DNA of 9,693 nt, taken from NCBI GenBank assembly GCA_910586195.1, contig CAJUHO010000041.1:1-9693 (forward strand), in the 5' to 3' direction. Source of the stretch: an uncultured Bacilli bacterium (GTDB taxonomy: Bacteria; Bacillota_I; Bacilli_A; RF39; UBA660). The notes beneath the pieces are model-generated. The model was not told the origin of the DNA and did no database searches. It saw nothing but the letters and a program-made list of their open reading frames with translations. A program made the translations under genes and the position numbers. Positions 1 through 6,553 of this stretch are shown here, one piece after another (within the stretch, counting starts at the first letter, position 1; each line of letters opens with the position of its first letter).

Positions 1-7
1 TTGTATC

Positions 8-31
8 AAAAAGCCGCACCTGATGGTGCGG
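8..31 (-). terminator. GC-rich hairpin terminator, second downstream of the pilus ATPase
   Basis: A perfect 7-bp GC-rich stem (CCGCACC at 14-20, GGTGCGG at 25-31) closes a 4-base loop. On the minus strand it is followed by CTTTTT, the layout of a Rho-independent terminator for leftward transcripts. It lies behind the palindrome at 50-79, so the ATPase gene has two hairpins in series. One arm of this hairpin is part of the sequence repeated at the far end of the window, so it may be a piece of a dispersed repeat rather than a dedicated terminator. Confidence 0.6.
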
Positions 32-44
32 TTGAAATTTCAAT
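24..44 (-). repeat. 21-base end repeat, left copy (inverted)
   Basis: Read on the minus strand, this stretch matches positions 9649-9669 of the plus strand at 20 of 21 bases, including 16 in a row (24-39 against 9654-9669). It covers one arm of the hairpin at 14-31 and most of a 12-base palindrome (TTGAAATTTCAA, 32-43). Both copies lie downstream of an outward-transcribed gene. Confidence 0.75.
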
Positions 45-49
45 TTAGG

Positions 50-79
50 AAAAACACAGCAAAATTTTGCTGTGTTTTT
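50..79. terminator. 30-bp perfect palindrome, bidirectional terminator
   Basis: Positions 50-64 are the exact reverse complement of 65-79: A5, then CACAGC and A4, mirrored by T4, GCTGTG and T5. In RNA the central AT bases would form the loop, with a GC-containing stem and a U-tract on the 3' side in either direction. It begins 7 bases beyond the stop codon of the leftward ATPase gene, so it is most likely that gene's primary terminator. It could equally stop transcription arriving from the left. Confidence 0.85.
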
Positions 80-85
80 TATTTG

Positions 86-1801
86 TTAAAGTGGTTTATT
101 AATTGGCAACATTGAAAAAGTGGCATTGACTGGTAATGGTTGTGTTGGTAAATTTCGAGGCAAGTCGTTGTGAGTTTCGGTATTATTAGCTTGAGGAGAT
201 GAACTCACAGGAGGATTTGGGGTAACTACTGGTGGTATTGCTGGAGTAACCGCAGGAACCGTTGTTGGAGTAGTAGAATCTGTAGTAACTGCTGGCTCTG
301 GACTAGCCGCAACTTGACTAGGTGAAGTGGTTGTTTCTGCATTTGACACTACTGCTGGTGCGGTAGGAGCAGTTGGTACAACTGGGACTGTCGCTTGCAC
401 AGGGATTGTTGGAATAGAAGTAGGAGCAGGAAGTTCTGGTGTAGTAGTTGTAGTTTCATTTTGTTGTGGAGCCTCCTCCTTCTCTTTAACAGCAGTAGGC
501 ACTGTTGGTGACGGATTATCTGTCGCATTTTCTTTGGGAGACTCCTCAGGAGTAGGAGGCGTTTTGGGAGACTCTGTCATTGTAAGTTTTTTGCCATAAC
601 TTTCTTCAGTATCTGTATCAATTTCAATAATACGGTAAATTTCCTCAAAACTAGTAAGACCCTCTAAAACCTTCAATAGACCATCCTGTAGAAGAGTGAT
701 AACGTCTGATTCATATACCAATGTTTTAATATCATCTTTTTCTAGATTTTCATTAGCAAGAGCAGCACGAATACTGTCATTAATTTCTAAAACTTCCTGA
801 ATAGCAAGGCGTCCTCGATAGCCATTATGACAATTAGGACACCCCTTAGGATTGACATCAAATATTTTTTCTACTTCTTTTTGTAATACTAATTGAAAAA
901 TTTTCTTCTCATAAGCCGTGGTCTCTCTTTCAATACGGCATTTAGCACAAACTTTTTTAGCAAGACGTTGAGAAATAATACCAGTAAGGGCACTTGATAA
1001 TAGATAACGCTCTACATTCATATCAAGAAGTCTTTCAATAGTTGCTAGTGAATTATTTGTATGGATAGTGGATAAAACCAAGTGACCTGTGATAGATGCA
1101 CGTACAGCAATTTGAGCCGTTTCACTATCACGAATTTCTCCGATTAATATAATATTGGGATCTTGTCTTAAAATAGAACGTAAGACAGTTGCAAAAGTTA
1201 ATCCGATTTCACTGTTTACTTGTACCTGATTCATTCCTTCGATGTTCATTTCTATTGGATCTTCTACTGTAATAATATTGGTTTCTTTTTTATTCAGTGT
1301 TTGTAAAATAGAATAGACTGTCGTTGATTTACCAGAACCCGTAGCACCTGTTATTAAGATAATTCCATTAGGTACTTGAATCATTCGTGCCAATTTTGTA
1401 AAGTTATCCTTGTTAAATCCTAGACTTTCAAGGCCTGCAAGACTTCTGGAATAATCTAGAATACGGATAACAATCTTTTCTCCTAAGTTGGTAGGAAGAC
1501 TCGAAACACGCATATCAAGCTCGATTCCTCCGATAACACCTTTAATAGAACCATCTTGTGGAAGACGACTTTCTGTAATGTTCATATTTGCAAGCAATTT
1601 CAGTCTAGTCGTCAAATTTCTCTCATAAGCTTTAGGAATATAAGTATAATCTTGTAAGTCTCCATCAATACGAATTCTTACCATCATTCCTGTTTCTCTA
1701 GGATCAAAATGAATATCACTAGCATTATGTTGCGAAGCATAAATAATGATATGATCAGCAATTTGTGTGATTGCCGTTTTTGCAAAATCAAATGTTACCA
1801 T
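86..1801 (-). CDS. pilB: Type IV pilus / type II secretion-type assembly ATPase (PilB/GspE/ComGA family) with Pro/Thr-rich C-terminal tail
   Basis: A cytoplasmic hexameric motor ATPase that would drive polymerisation of the prepilins encoded divergently. Residues below are counted from the ATG at 1801 (571 aa). Visible motifs are SDIHFDP (28-34), Walker A GATGSGKST (152-160), the Asp box ITVEDPIE (177-184), Walker B with GEIRDSETA (about 218-229) and the His box TGHLVLSTIHTNNS (238-251). A tetracysteine zinc motif, CAKC (285-288) and CPNC (321-324), marks an assembly ATPase rather than the retraction ATPase PilT. There is no N-terminal MshEN/N1 domain, so the core of about 400 residues is ComGA-sized. 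From about 406 to the end the protein is Pro, Thr, Ala and Val-rich low complexity, not expected in this family. The reading frame extends upstream to a TTG at 1810, but AGGGG touches that codon and sits 9 bases before the ATG, so the ATG is chosen. Whether it serves a pilus, a competence pseudopilus or secretion cannot be told from this window. Confidence 0.93.
   Translation of the reverse strand: MVTFDFAKTAITQIADHIIIYASQHNASDIHFDPRETGMMVRIRIDGDLQDYTYIPKAYERNLTTRLKLLANMNITESRLPQDGSIKGVIGGIELDMRVSSLPTNLGEKIVIRILDYSRSLAGLESLGFNKDNFTKLARMIQVPNGIILITGATGSGKSTTVYSILQTLNKKETNIITVEDPIEMNIEGMNQVQVNSEIGLTFATVLRSILRQDPNIILIGEIRDSETAQIAVRASITGHLVLSTIHTNNSLATIERLLDMNVERYLLSSALTGIISQRLAKKVCAKCRIERETTAYEKKIFQLVLQKEVEKIFDVNPKGCPNCHNGYRGRLAIQEVLEINDSIRAALANENLEKDDIKTLVYESDVITLLQDGLLKVLEGLTSFEEIYRIIEIDTDTEESYGKKLTMTESPKTPPTPEESPKENATDNPSPTVPTAVKEKEEAPQQNETTTTTPELPAPTSIPTIPVQATVPVVPTAPTAPAVVSNAETTTSPSQVAASPEPAVTTDSTTPTTVPAVTPAIPPVVTPNPPVSSSPQANNTETHNDLPRNLPTQPLPVNATFSMLPINKPL
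89..586 (-). other. Low-complexity Pro/Thr/Ala/Val tail encoded in the ATPase gene
   Basis: About 165 codons at the 3' end of the ATPase gene encode a disordered, proline-dotted sequence with recurring TP, PT, PAV and VP steps and runs such as ETTTTTPELP. It starts with an acidic/lysine-rich stretch (SPKENATDNPSP, EKEEAP) and ends in a less repetitive piece (NATFSMLPINKPL). A hand count over 241-360 gives about 49% G+C, against about 28% over 1141-1200 in the catalytic core; the Pro/Ala/Thr codons explain much of this. No signal peptide, LPXTG motif or membrane segment is visible. An internal ATG at 578-580 has no convincing ribosome binding site, so I treat it as a fused tail, not a separate gene. 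Confidence 0.8.
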
Positions 1802-1810
1802 ATGTTTCAA

Positions 1811-1815
1811 CCCCT
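1811..1815 (-). promoter_or_regulatory. Ribosome binding site of the pilus ATPase gene
   Basis: AGGGG on the minus strand lies 9 bases before the ATG at 1801 and directly abuts the TTG at 1810. The spacing supports the ATG and excludes the longer TTG-started form. Confidence 0.75.
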
Positions 1816-1849
1816 TTTGTTATTTTACTATGGTAATTTACTATATTTT

Positions 1850-1878
1850 ATTATATAATAATCCTAGAATAATAGCAA
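1850..1878 (-). promoter_or_regulatory. Predicted sigma-A-type promoter for the pilus ATPase gene
   Basis: On the minus strand, TTGCTA (1873-1878, 4 of 6 to consensus) is followed after exactly 17 bases by a perfect TATAAT (1850-1855). This puts the transcription start about 40 bases upstream of the ATG. A plus-strand TATAAT overlaps it at 1854-1859, pointing toward the pilin genes, but has no good -35 at the right distance. Confidence 0.6.
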
Positions 1879-1894
1879 GAAGGAATGTGATATA

Positions 1895-2533
1895 ATGAGA
1901 AAAAATCAGTCGGGATTTGTATTAGTAGAAACCTTAATTGCCTCTGTTGCTGTTATGGGGATTTTCTCTTTAATTTATGCCAATTATTATCCTCTAATTG
2001 GAGAATATGAAAAAAGAGAAGTTTATGACGATCTTGATTCAAAGTATGTAGTACATTGGGCTAGAAAAATCCTTGTTGAAAAGATGACAAATAATAATGC
2101 TACTACCATGAATAGCTGTGGTGGGACTTGTCACATTTTATATGGGGCCTACTACAAAGAAGAGCTAGTCGAAGATAGTATAGTAAGGCAAAAAGAGACA
2201 ATTTTAGATGAGATTGATGCAACTCTTGGTGATAATGCTTCCTACCTGCAAAATTATGCTTATGCATCTAACATCCGGGCAATAATTCTTACAAATTACA
2301 ATATTACAAACTTTAAAAAATATATAAAGGATAATAATACTGTGGCTACTGTAACAGGCCAGGATTTAGTGAATTCAAAAATATTTAATCGCGGTTTTCG
2401 AGAATATATTGACTATTTACCGAACTATAAAACGCCATCTACAACTGGTGCTAGTTATCGTATGATTGTCATTATTGATCATAATACTTCTAAGGAGTAT
2501 GATTCTTATGCAACTATAGAGGTGAAAGTATGA
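1895..2533 (+). CDS. Type IV prepilin-like protein (minor pilin/pseudopilin)
   Basis: This 212-aa protein has a textbook class III (prepilin peptidase) leader. A short basic start (MRKNQSG) is cut after Gly7, the mature protein begins with Phe8, and Glu12 is the conserved +5 glutamate. A hydrophobic helix follows to about residue 30 and becomes amphipathic (EYEKREVYDDL), as in pilins. The globular part carries a tight Cys75/Cys79 pair (CGGTC) that could form a disulfide loop outside the cell, and ends in beta-like strands (YRMIVIID, YATIEVKV). I do not recognise the globular domain, so its exact place in the pilus (minor, initiating or major subunit) is open. AGGA lies about 10 bases before the ATG. 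The stop codon overlaps the start of the next gene as ATGA, so the two are translationally coupled. It is divergent from the assembly ATPase. Confidence 0.85.
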   Translation: MRKNQSGFVLVETLIASVAVMGIFSLIYANYYPLIGEYEKREVYDDLDSKYVVHWARKILVEKMTNNNATTMNSCGGTCHILYGAYYKEELVEDSIVRQKETILDEIDATLGDNASYLQNYAYASNIRAIILTNYNITNFKKYIKDNNTVATVTGQDLVNSKIFNRGFREYIDYLPNYKTPSTTGASYRMIVIIDHNTSKEYDSYATIEVKV

Positions 2534-4548
2534 TAAAGTTAAATAATAAAGGCATGACCTCTATTGAAATTTTAATTTGTTTTATCATTGTCGCTGCAAT
2601 TACCGTTTCTCTTTTTGATGTAGTGTCAACTTATAAAACAAAACAGCAAGTAGAATCTAATAAAAGCATTGTGTTAAAATATAAAAATTCTCTTACTAAA
2701 ATTATTAATGATGATGTAATAAAATATAAGTTATCTTCTATCTCTAACTTATCCCAAGATAGTGATGAGGAAAAAACAACCTATAGTGTTACATTGTATT
2801 TTGAAAAAAATATGTTAACTGGTGGTGGGTGTCGCGGAAATTATCAAGCGATTGGTTGTAATAAGATATTACAAATAACAAAGTATAGTAAATCCTCTGA
2901 TACATTAAATAGCAAAGTGGATAATATTGTTTATCCAGAAATCGTGAATGGTTCTGTACGTAATTCCACCTATACACTCCCAGATGTTGGTGGTGGTTTC
3001 GTGGAAGATAGTGATGATATTGTAAAAGATATTCGTTTTTCAGATATTAGAATAGAAAATGTTATTGATAATGCCGTATTAGATATTACTATTTTTCATC
3101 ATGAATTATCAAATTACTATCATATTCAAGTAATAGCACCAACTAATTATTATGATGGTGAGGAAACAGAGGAAACAGATCCACCAGATACCCCTAATGA
3201 TAATTTAGCAGGAGATAAAGTATTTAATCCTGATAATTTAGGAGGAGAAGGTGGAATAGATAATAGTGATAGCGAACAAACCTTTATTACTGGAGTAAAC
3301 CCTAATAATTTCGTGTGGTATTCTGGAAATTTGTGGAGAGTTGTTGGTAAAAATAAAGCTGATAATTCTATAAAGATAATAGCAGATCGTTCAGTTTATC
3401 TTTCTTATAGTAAAAATAGTCAGTATACTTATTTTGGTGATAGTCATGCAAAGGCATGGTTAAATGATACGAGTGTCGATGGCTTTTTAGGAAATTTAAG
3501 AAATTATTCTAGTTTTATTAAGATGGATAGTAAATGGGCTCCTGTACAAAATAATTATGGGAAAGTAACCGCCGCTGTTGGATTATTGACTTATGATGAA
3601 GTACAAAAAGTAAAAGGTTGGGTGATTAAAAAATATGATGAAAGTAGTAGGTGGTGGGTATTAACCGCTGCTACTAATGGAGATTCTGGTTCTACTCTTT
3701 TATATGCAGGTTCTCAGGATGGATATGGAAGTGATACAACAGATGCTTATGGAATTCGTCCTGTTATTAATTTAAAATCTAATGTAGTAATTGCTAGTGG
3801 AAAAGGAACAGAGACAGATCCTTATCGTTTAGTAGGGGATAATGATACACCAGTTTCAGGTACATTACTTAATACGCGATATAGCGGCGAATATGTGAGA
3901 TTTGGAACGGGAACGAATAATTTATACCGAATTGTAAGTAAAGAATTAGGAGGGGCCAAAATAGTTAGTGATAAAGTACTATACGAAAATGGTACCACTA
4001 ATATTATCTCTAAGCTTTTTGTTAAAACAACCTACTCTTCCATTGATTATAATCCTCAAAATTCAAATTATGAGGTAGCATATTGGTTAAATAATGATTT
4101 TTTAAATCCCGCTAATGGCTATTTAACGAGTTCACAAGTATCCATGATAGATAACGGAACATGGTATTTTGGAACAGTGGATTTAGGACAGAGTCTTAGT
4201 GTAAATGCAGAAAAGGTCAACTATCGTTTAGCAAAGTATACTACCCCAACTGGAACGACGTTAGTTAGTAATCAGATATCTGCAAAAGTTGGTTTGCTAC
4301 GATATGGAGAACTATTATCAGGACATTATGTACTTGATCCAGTAGAATATCATTGGCTATTAACGCGATTAGCTCATTTAACAAATTATATTCATATTAA
4401 TGCAAATGGTTATCAAAGGCCATGTTATGATACTCCTACAGGCCCTGGTGCTAATATCGGAATGCGCCCAGCCATGCATCTTAAGAAAACTGTTAAAATT
4501 ACAGGAGGTAATGGAACAAAAGCGAATCCATTTATAATTTCAAACTAA
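2530..4548 (+). CDS. Large modular prepilin with two tandem C-terminal modules
   Basis: A 672-aa secreted pilin-like protein. The leader MIKLNNKG would be cut after Gly8, giving a mature N-terminus at Met9 with the +5 glutamate at Glu13 (MTSIE). The hydrophobic pilin helix runs to about residue 32, with a pilin-like domain to about 205 that includes Cys101 and Cys110. A linker rich in Asp, Glu, Pro and Gly (206-250) leads to two copies of one module, at about 252-436 and 445-672. Paired features are FVWYSGNLWRVV with YVRFGTGTNNLYRIV, KAWLND with AYWLNND, VGLLTYDEV with VGLLRYGEL, WVLTAA with WLLTRL, and GIRPVINL with GMRPAMHL followed by a G-x-G-T...P ending. The module looks like the DUF6273-type domains of Bacillota surface proteins, but that family call is from memory. 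A tip adhesin or substrate-binding minor pilin is the likeliest role. The start is fixed by the ATGA overlap with the upstream prepilin gene. Confidence 0.85.
   Translation: MIKLNNKGMTSIEILICFIIVAAITVSLFDVVSTYKTKQQVESNKSIVLKYKNSLTKIINDDVIKYKLSSISNLSQDSDEEKTTYSVTLYFEKNMLTGGGCRGNYQAIGCNKILQITKYSKSSDTLNSKVDNIVYPEIVNGSVRNSTYTLPDVGGGFVEDSDDIVKDIRFSDIRIENVIDNAVLDITIFHHELSNYYHIQVIAPTNYYDGEETEETDPPDTPNDNLAGDKVFNPDNLGGEGGIDNSDSEQTFITGVNPNNFVWYSGNLWRVVGKNKADNSIKIIADRSVYLSYSKNSQYTYFGDSHAKAWLNDTSVDGFLGNLRNYSSFIKMDSKWAPVQNNYGKVTAAVGLLTYDEVQKVKGWVIKKYDESSRWWVLTAATNGDSGSTLLYAGSQDGYGSDTTDAYGIRPVINLKSNVVIASGKGTETDPYRLVGDNDTPVSGTLLNTRYSGEYVRFGTGTNNLYRIVSKELGGAKIVSDKVLYENGTTNIISKLFVKTTYSSIDYNPQNSNYEVAYWLNNDFLNPANGYLTSSQVSMIDNGTWYFGTVDLGQSLSVNAEKVNYRLAKYTTPTGTTLVSNQISAKVGLLRYGELLSGHYVLDPVEYHWLLTRLAHLTNYIHINANGYQRPCYDTPTGPGANIGMRPAMHLKKTVKITGGNGTKANPFIISN
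3283..4545 (+). repeat. Diverged tandem protein module repeat in the modular pilin
   Basis: Two protein-level repeats lie head to tail: copy 1 at about 3283-3837 and copy 2 at about 3862-4545. Five motif blocks recur in the same order, ending in G-I/M-RP-hydrophobic-L, about 9 residues, then G-x-G-T and a P-hydrophobic ending. The DNA is well diverged, so this is an old domain duplication rather than a recent slip. Copy 2 is about 40 residues longer, with extra sequence before the VGLL block and around the single Cys632. Confidence 0.8.
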
Positions 4549-5464
4549 AAGCAAATAAATAAAATAATAAAATACTAATTCCTGCTTGACAAATTCTTCC
4601 TAAGAGGAAATTTCGATAGTGGATATTAGTATTTTTTATAATGCTTAATACTTGCATATGAATGGAGATAGAGCCAAAGGATAAAAAGGTTAGAATAACG
4701 GTCGCCTTGTTAAATAATGATAATTTATTGGGAATTGTTTGAATTCCCTTTGTTAATTCTAAAAGACCAGTAAGAAAATAATCAAAATGATTTATTGGAA
4801 GTATGATAGATAAAATACCACTTAATACAAAAAATATAATACTAGTACCAAGAATCATCAGCATAAGACGAAATGTTTTAAAAATAGAATCTGTTAATGT
4901 AGTTATAAATGGATTACTCTTCTCAAGGGAAGAAGAGTGCGACTTTTTTATTGTACCTCGTTCTTTAGGTCTAATAATAATGGCAATTATAAAGTTAGCC
5001 AAAAAATGACTTATTAGAATTCCAATTGTGAGAATTCGATTTTGGGTAATTAAAAAACAGGTTCCTAAAATAAAAAGAGGATTAGAAAAATGGGTAAAAG
5101 TAATAAGATAGTTAGCAGAATCTAGAGAAATTAATTTTTTTTGTAATAAATCATTTGTATACTTAGCCCCACTCGGAAACCCTGACAACATACTCATAAT
5201 AATGATAAAGGCACAGTTACCATCACTATGCAATATTTTTTGAGTCCATTTTTCTAAAATACTAGCCATTTTTTCAGGAAAATGATAATTAATTAATAAA
5301 TCTGTGATAATATAGATAGGAAAAACAGCAGGAAAATATTTAGTACTAAATGTAGTTAATGCGCTTTGAACCTCATTAATAATAACAGTAGGGTATATAA
5401 GAATAAATACTAAGATCATAATAAGAATAATAATAATAGTATTAGAATAATCTTTTTTTAGCAT
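4532..5464 (-). CDS. ylbJ: YlbJ-family integral membrane protein
   Basis: A 310-aa polytopic membrane protein with hydrophobic segments at about 9-29, 44-58, 84-96, 117-140, 145-164, 199-223, 253-270 and 287-308. The conserved YlbJ signatures are visible: LSGFPSGAKYTNDLL (93-107), FSNPLFILGT (126-135), LTGLLELTKGI (231-241) and a Gly/Ser-rich segment with a following Gln (SFGSISIHMQ, 262-271). In spore formers YlbJ (SpoVV) sits in the forespore outer membrane and is needed for dipicolinic acid import. Relatives with nucleoside-recognition (Gate) domains also occur outside sporulation. The protein is shorter than Bacillus YlbJ (about 400 aa), and nothing else here relates to sporulation, so the transported substrate is uncertain. 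The 3' end overlaps the modular pilin gene by 17 bases. AGG lies 6 to 8 bases before the ATG. Confidence 0.85.
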   Translation of the reverse strand: MLKKDYSNTIIIILIMILVFILIYPTVIINEVQSALTTFSTKYFPAVFPIYIITDLLINYHFPEKMASILEKWTQKILHSDGNCAFIIIMSMLSGFPSGAKYTNDLLQKKLISLDSANYLITFTHFSNPLFILGTCFLITQNRILTIGILISHFLANFIIAIIIRPKERGTIKKSHSSSLEKSNPFITTLTDSIFKTFRLMLMILGTSIIFFVLSGILSIILPINHFDYFLTGLLELTKGIQTIPNKLSLFNKATVILTFLSFGSISIHMQVLSIIKNTNIHYRNFLLGRICQAGISILLFYLFAFSLKL

Positions 5465-5479
5465 ATTTTACCTACTTTC

Positions 5480-5488
5480 TGTTATAAT
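5480..5488 (+). promoter_or_regulatory. Extended -10 promoter for the ylbL-like gene
   Basis: TGTTATAAT is a perfect TGn-TATAAT extended -10 element in the 45-base divergent gap. No clear -35 is present at 17 bases (AGCATA), as is often tolerated with an extended -10. Transcription would start around 5495, leaving a leader of only about 15 bases that still contains the AAAGGA ribosome site (5497-5502). Read on the other strand, the same bases give TATAAC, with ATGACA 19 bases upstream, a weaker candidate promoter for ylbJ. Confidence 0.6.
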
Positions 5489-5509
5489 GATAAAGAAAAG
5501 GATGATGTC

Positions 5510-6535
5510 ATGTTTAATAGACTATATGAAACTATAAAAAAAATTATTAAAGAAAACTATAAAAGTGTTTTACTATTTGTATTTTGTTATCTTGTTTTAA
5601 TGTGGCCTGTTGATTATTATATAACAACTGGTGGAGGGACTATTGATATTAATAATAGAGTAAAAATTACGAATGCATATAATAGTAAAGGTAGTCTGCA
5701 TTTAGCCTATGTTTCTGAATTGCAGGGGAACGTTGCAACTTACCTTTTAAGCTATATTATTCCAGACTGGCAACGCACAAACGTCGATTTATATAAAGTC
5801 GATGAGGAGGAAGATAGAGAAAGTATTGATTTTCGTAATCACTTAGATTTAAATGAATCTATTGACTCTGCCATAAAGGTGGCGTATAATAAAGCCGGAA
5901 AAACTTTCCAGATAGAAAAAGAGCATATCTATATTACTTATGTTTCAAAAAATAGTAAAACGGCATTACAAGTTGGTGATGAAATTATACTTGTAGCAGG
6001 GAAGCATATTGCTGATTTAGATGATTTGCGAGCTATTATTGAAAACTATCAACTAGGAGACAAAGTGAGTTTTACGATTATTCGTAATGGAAAACAAAAG
6101 CAGATAGAGGCAGAGGTCTTAGAAGAGGATAATAGAAAAATAATAGGAATCAGCGTTGGAAAGAGTTATGAATATAAGACAAATCCTAAAATTAATCTTT
6201 CTTTTAAAAAAAGTGAATCTGGACCATCAGGTGGTATGATGCTATGTCTTGATATTTATAATAAATTGACAAAAAAAGACATAACAAAGGGGTATAAAAT
6301 AGTAGGGACAGGTACAATTTCTGATGATGGTAGTATTGGAGAAATTGGTGGTGTCCAATACAAATTAATGGGTGCAGTAAAAAATAATGCAGATATCTTT
6401 TTAGTCCCAGCAGGGGATAATTATAAGGAAGCAGTCAAATATGCTAAAAAGAAGAAATACTCCATTAAAATTATTGCAGCCAAAAATATCGATGGTGTTT
6501 TAACTAGTTTAGATAAGTTACCAAAGAAAAATTGA
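5510..6535 (+). CDS. ylbL: Membrane-anchored PDZ / Lon-like (S16) serine protease, YlbL type
   Basis: This 341-aa protein has one N-terminal membrane anchor (about 19-37) after a basic start, so the rest faces outward. An N-terminal domain of unknown function (about 38-140) follows, then a PDZ domain (about 143-204; TALQVGDEIILVAGK, then VSFTIIRNGK). The C-terminal Lon-type proteolytic domain (about 207-335) has the nucleophile Ser240 in ESGPSGGMM and the dyad partner Lys285 in GGVQYKLMGAV, spaced as in Lon. There is no AAA+ ATPase domain, so proteolysis is ATP-independent, as for YlbL/SepM-type proteases that process secreted or membrane-bound peptides and proteins. The length matches the family (about 340 aa). 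Pairing with ylbJ mirrors the Bacillus ylb cluster, but the two genes are divergent here. The next gene follows within about 20 bases and is probably co-transcribed. The native substrate is unknown. Confidence 0.93.
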   Translation: MFNRLYETIKKIIKENYKSVLLFVFCYLVLMWPVDYYITTGGGTIDINNRVKITNAYNSKGSLHLAYVSELQGNVATYLLSYIIPDWQRTNVDLYKVDEEEDRESIDFRNHLDLNESIDSAIKVAYNKAGKTFQIEKEHIYITYVSKNSKTALQVGDEIILVAGKHIADLDDLRAIIENYQLGDKVSFTIIRNGKQKQIEAEVLEEDNRKIIGISVGKSYEYKTNPKINLSFKKSESGPSGGMMLCLDIYNKLTKKDITKGYKIVGTGTISDDGSIGEIGGVQYKLMGAVKNNADIFLVPAGDNYKEAVKYAKKKKYSIKIIAAKNIDGVLTSLDKLPKKN

Positions 6536-6539
6536 TATT

Positions 6540-6544
6540 AGGAG
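6540..6544 (+). promoter_or_regulatory. Ribosome binding site that decides the start of the 149-aa protein
   Basis: AGGAG directly touches the ATG at 6545, so that ATG cannot be initiated from it. It lies 9 bases before the in-frame TTG at 6554 and 18 before the ATG at 6563, so the TTG is the best start. Confidence 0.6.
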
Positions 6545-6553
6545 ATGAACTAT

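Noticed and set aside
32..43. TTGAAATTTCAA palindrome as an operator
   Set aside because: It lies downstream of the ATPase terminator and inside the end repeat, with no promoter next to it.
327..599. Open plus-strand frame of about 90 codons opposite the ATPase tail
   Set aside because: It is the mirror of the Pro/Thr codon repeats, giving a Val/Gly/Ser-rich sequence with no ribosome site; a shadow of the real gene.
578..610. Possible separate gene starting at the internal ATG of the ATPase tail
   Set aside because: No Shine-Dalgarno at a usable distance and the frame is continuous with the ATPase core.
1888..1896. TGATATAAT, an apparent extended -10 at the start of the first prepilin gene
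   Set aside because: Transcription would begin after the ATG and lose the prepilin leader; the match comes from the ribosome site and start codon region.
2789..2977. Minus-strand open frame inside the modular pilin gene
   Set aside because: No ribosome site, no recognisable motif, and fully inside a well-supported gene.
4803..5009. Plus-strand open frame inside ylbJ
   Set aside because: Antisense to conserved YlbJ membrane segments and without its own signals.
2531..6535. Mycoplasma-type code (TGA as Trp), considered because of the low G+C
   Set aside because: The first prepilin and ylbL-like genes end at TGA exactly where an overlapping or closely spaced next gene starts, and Trp codons are TGG.
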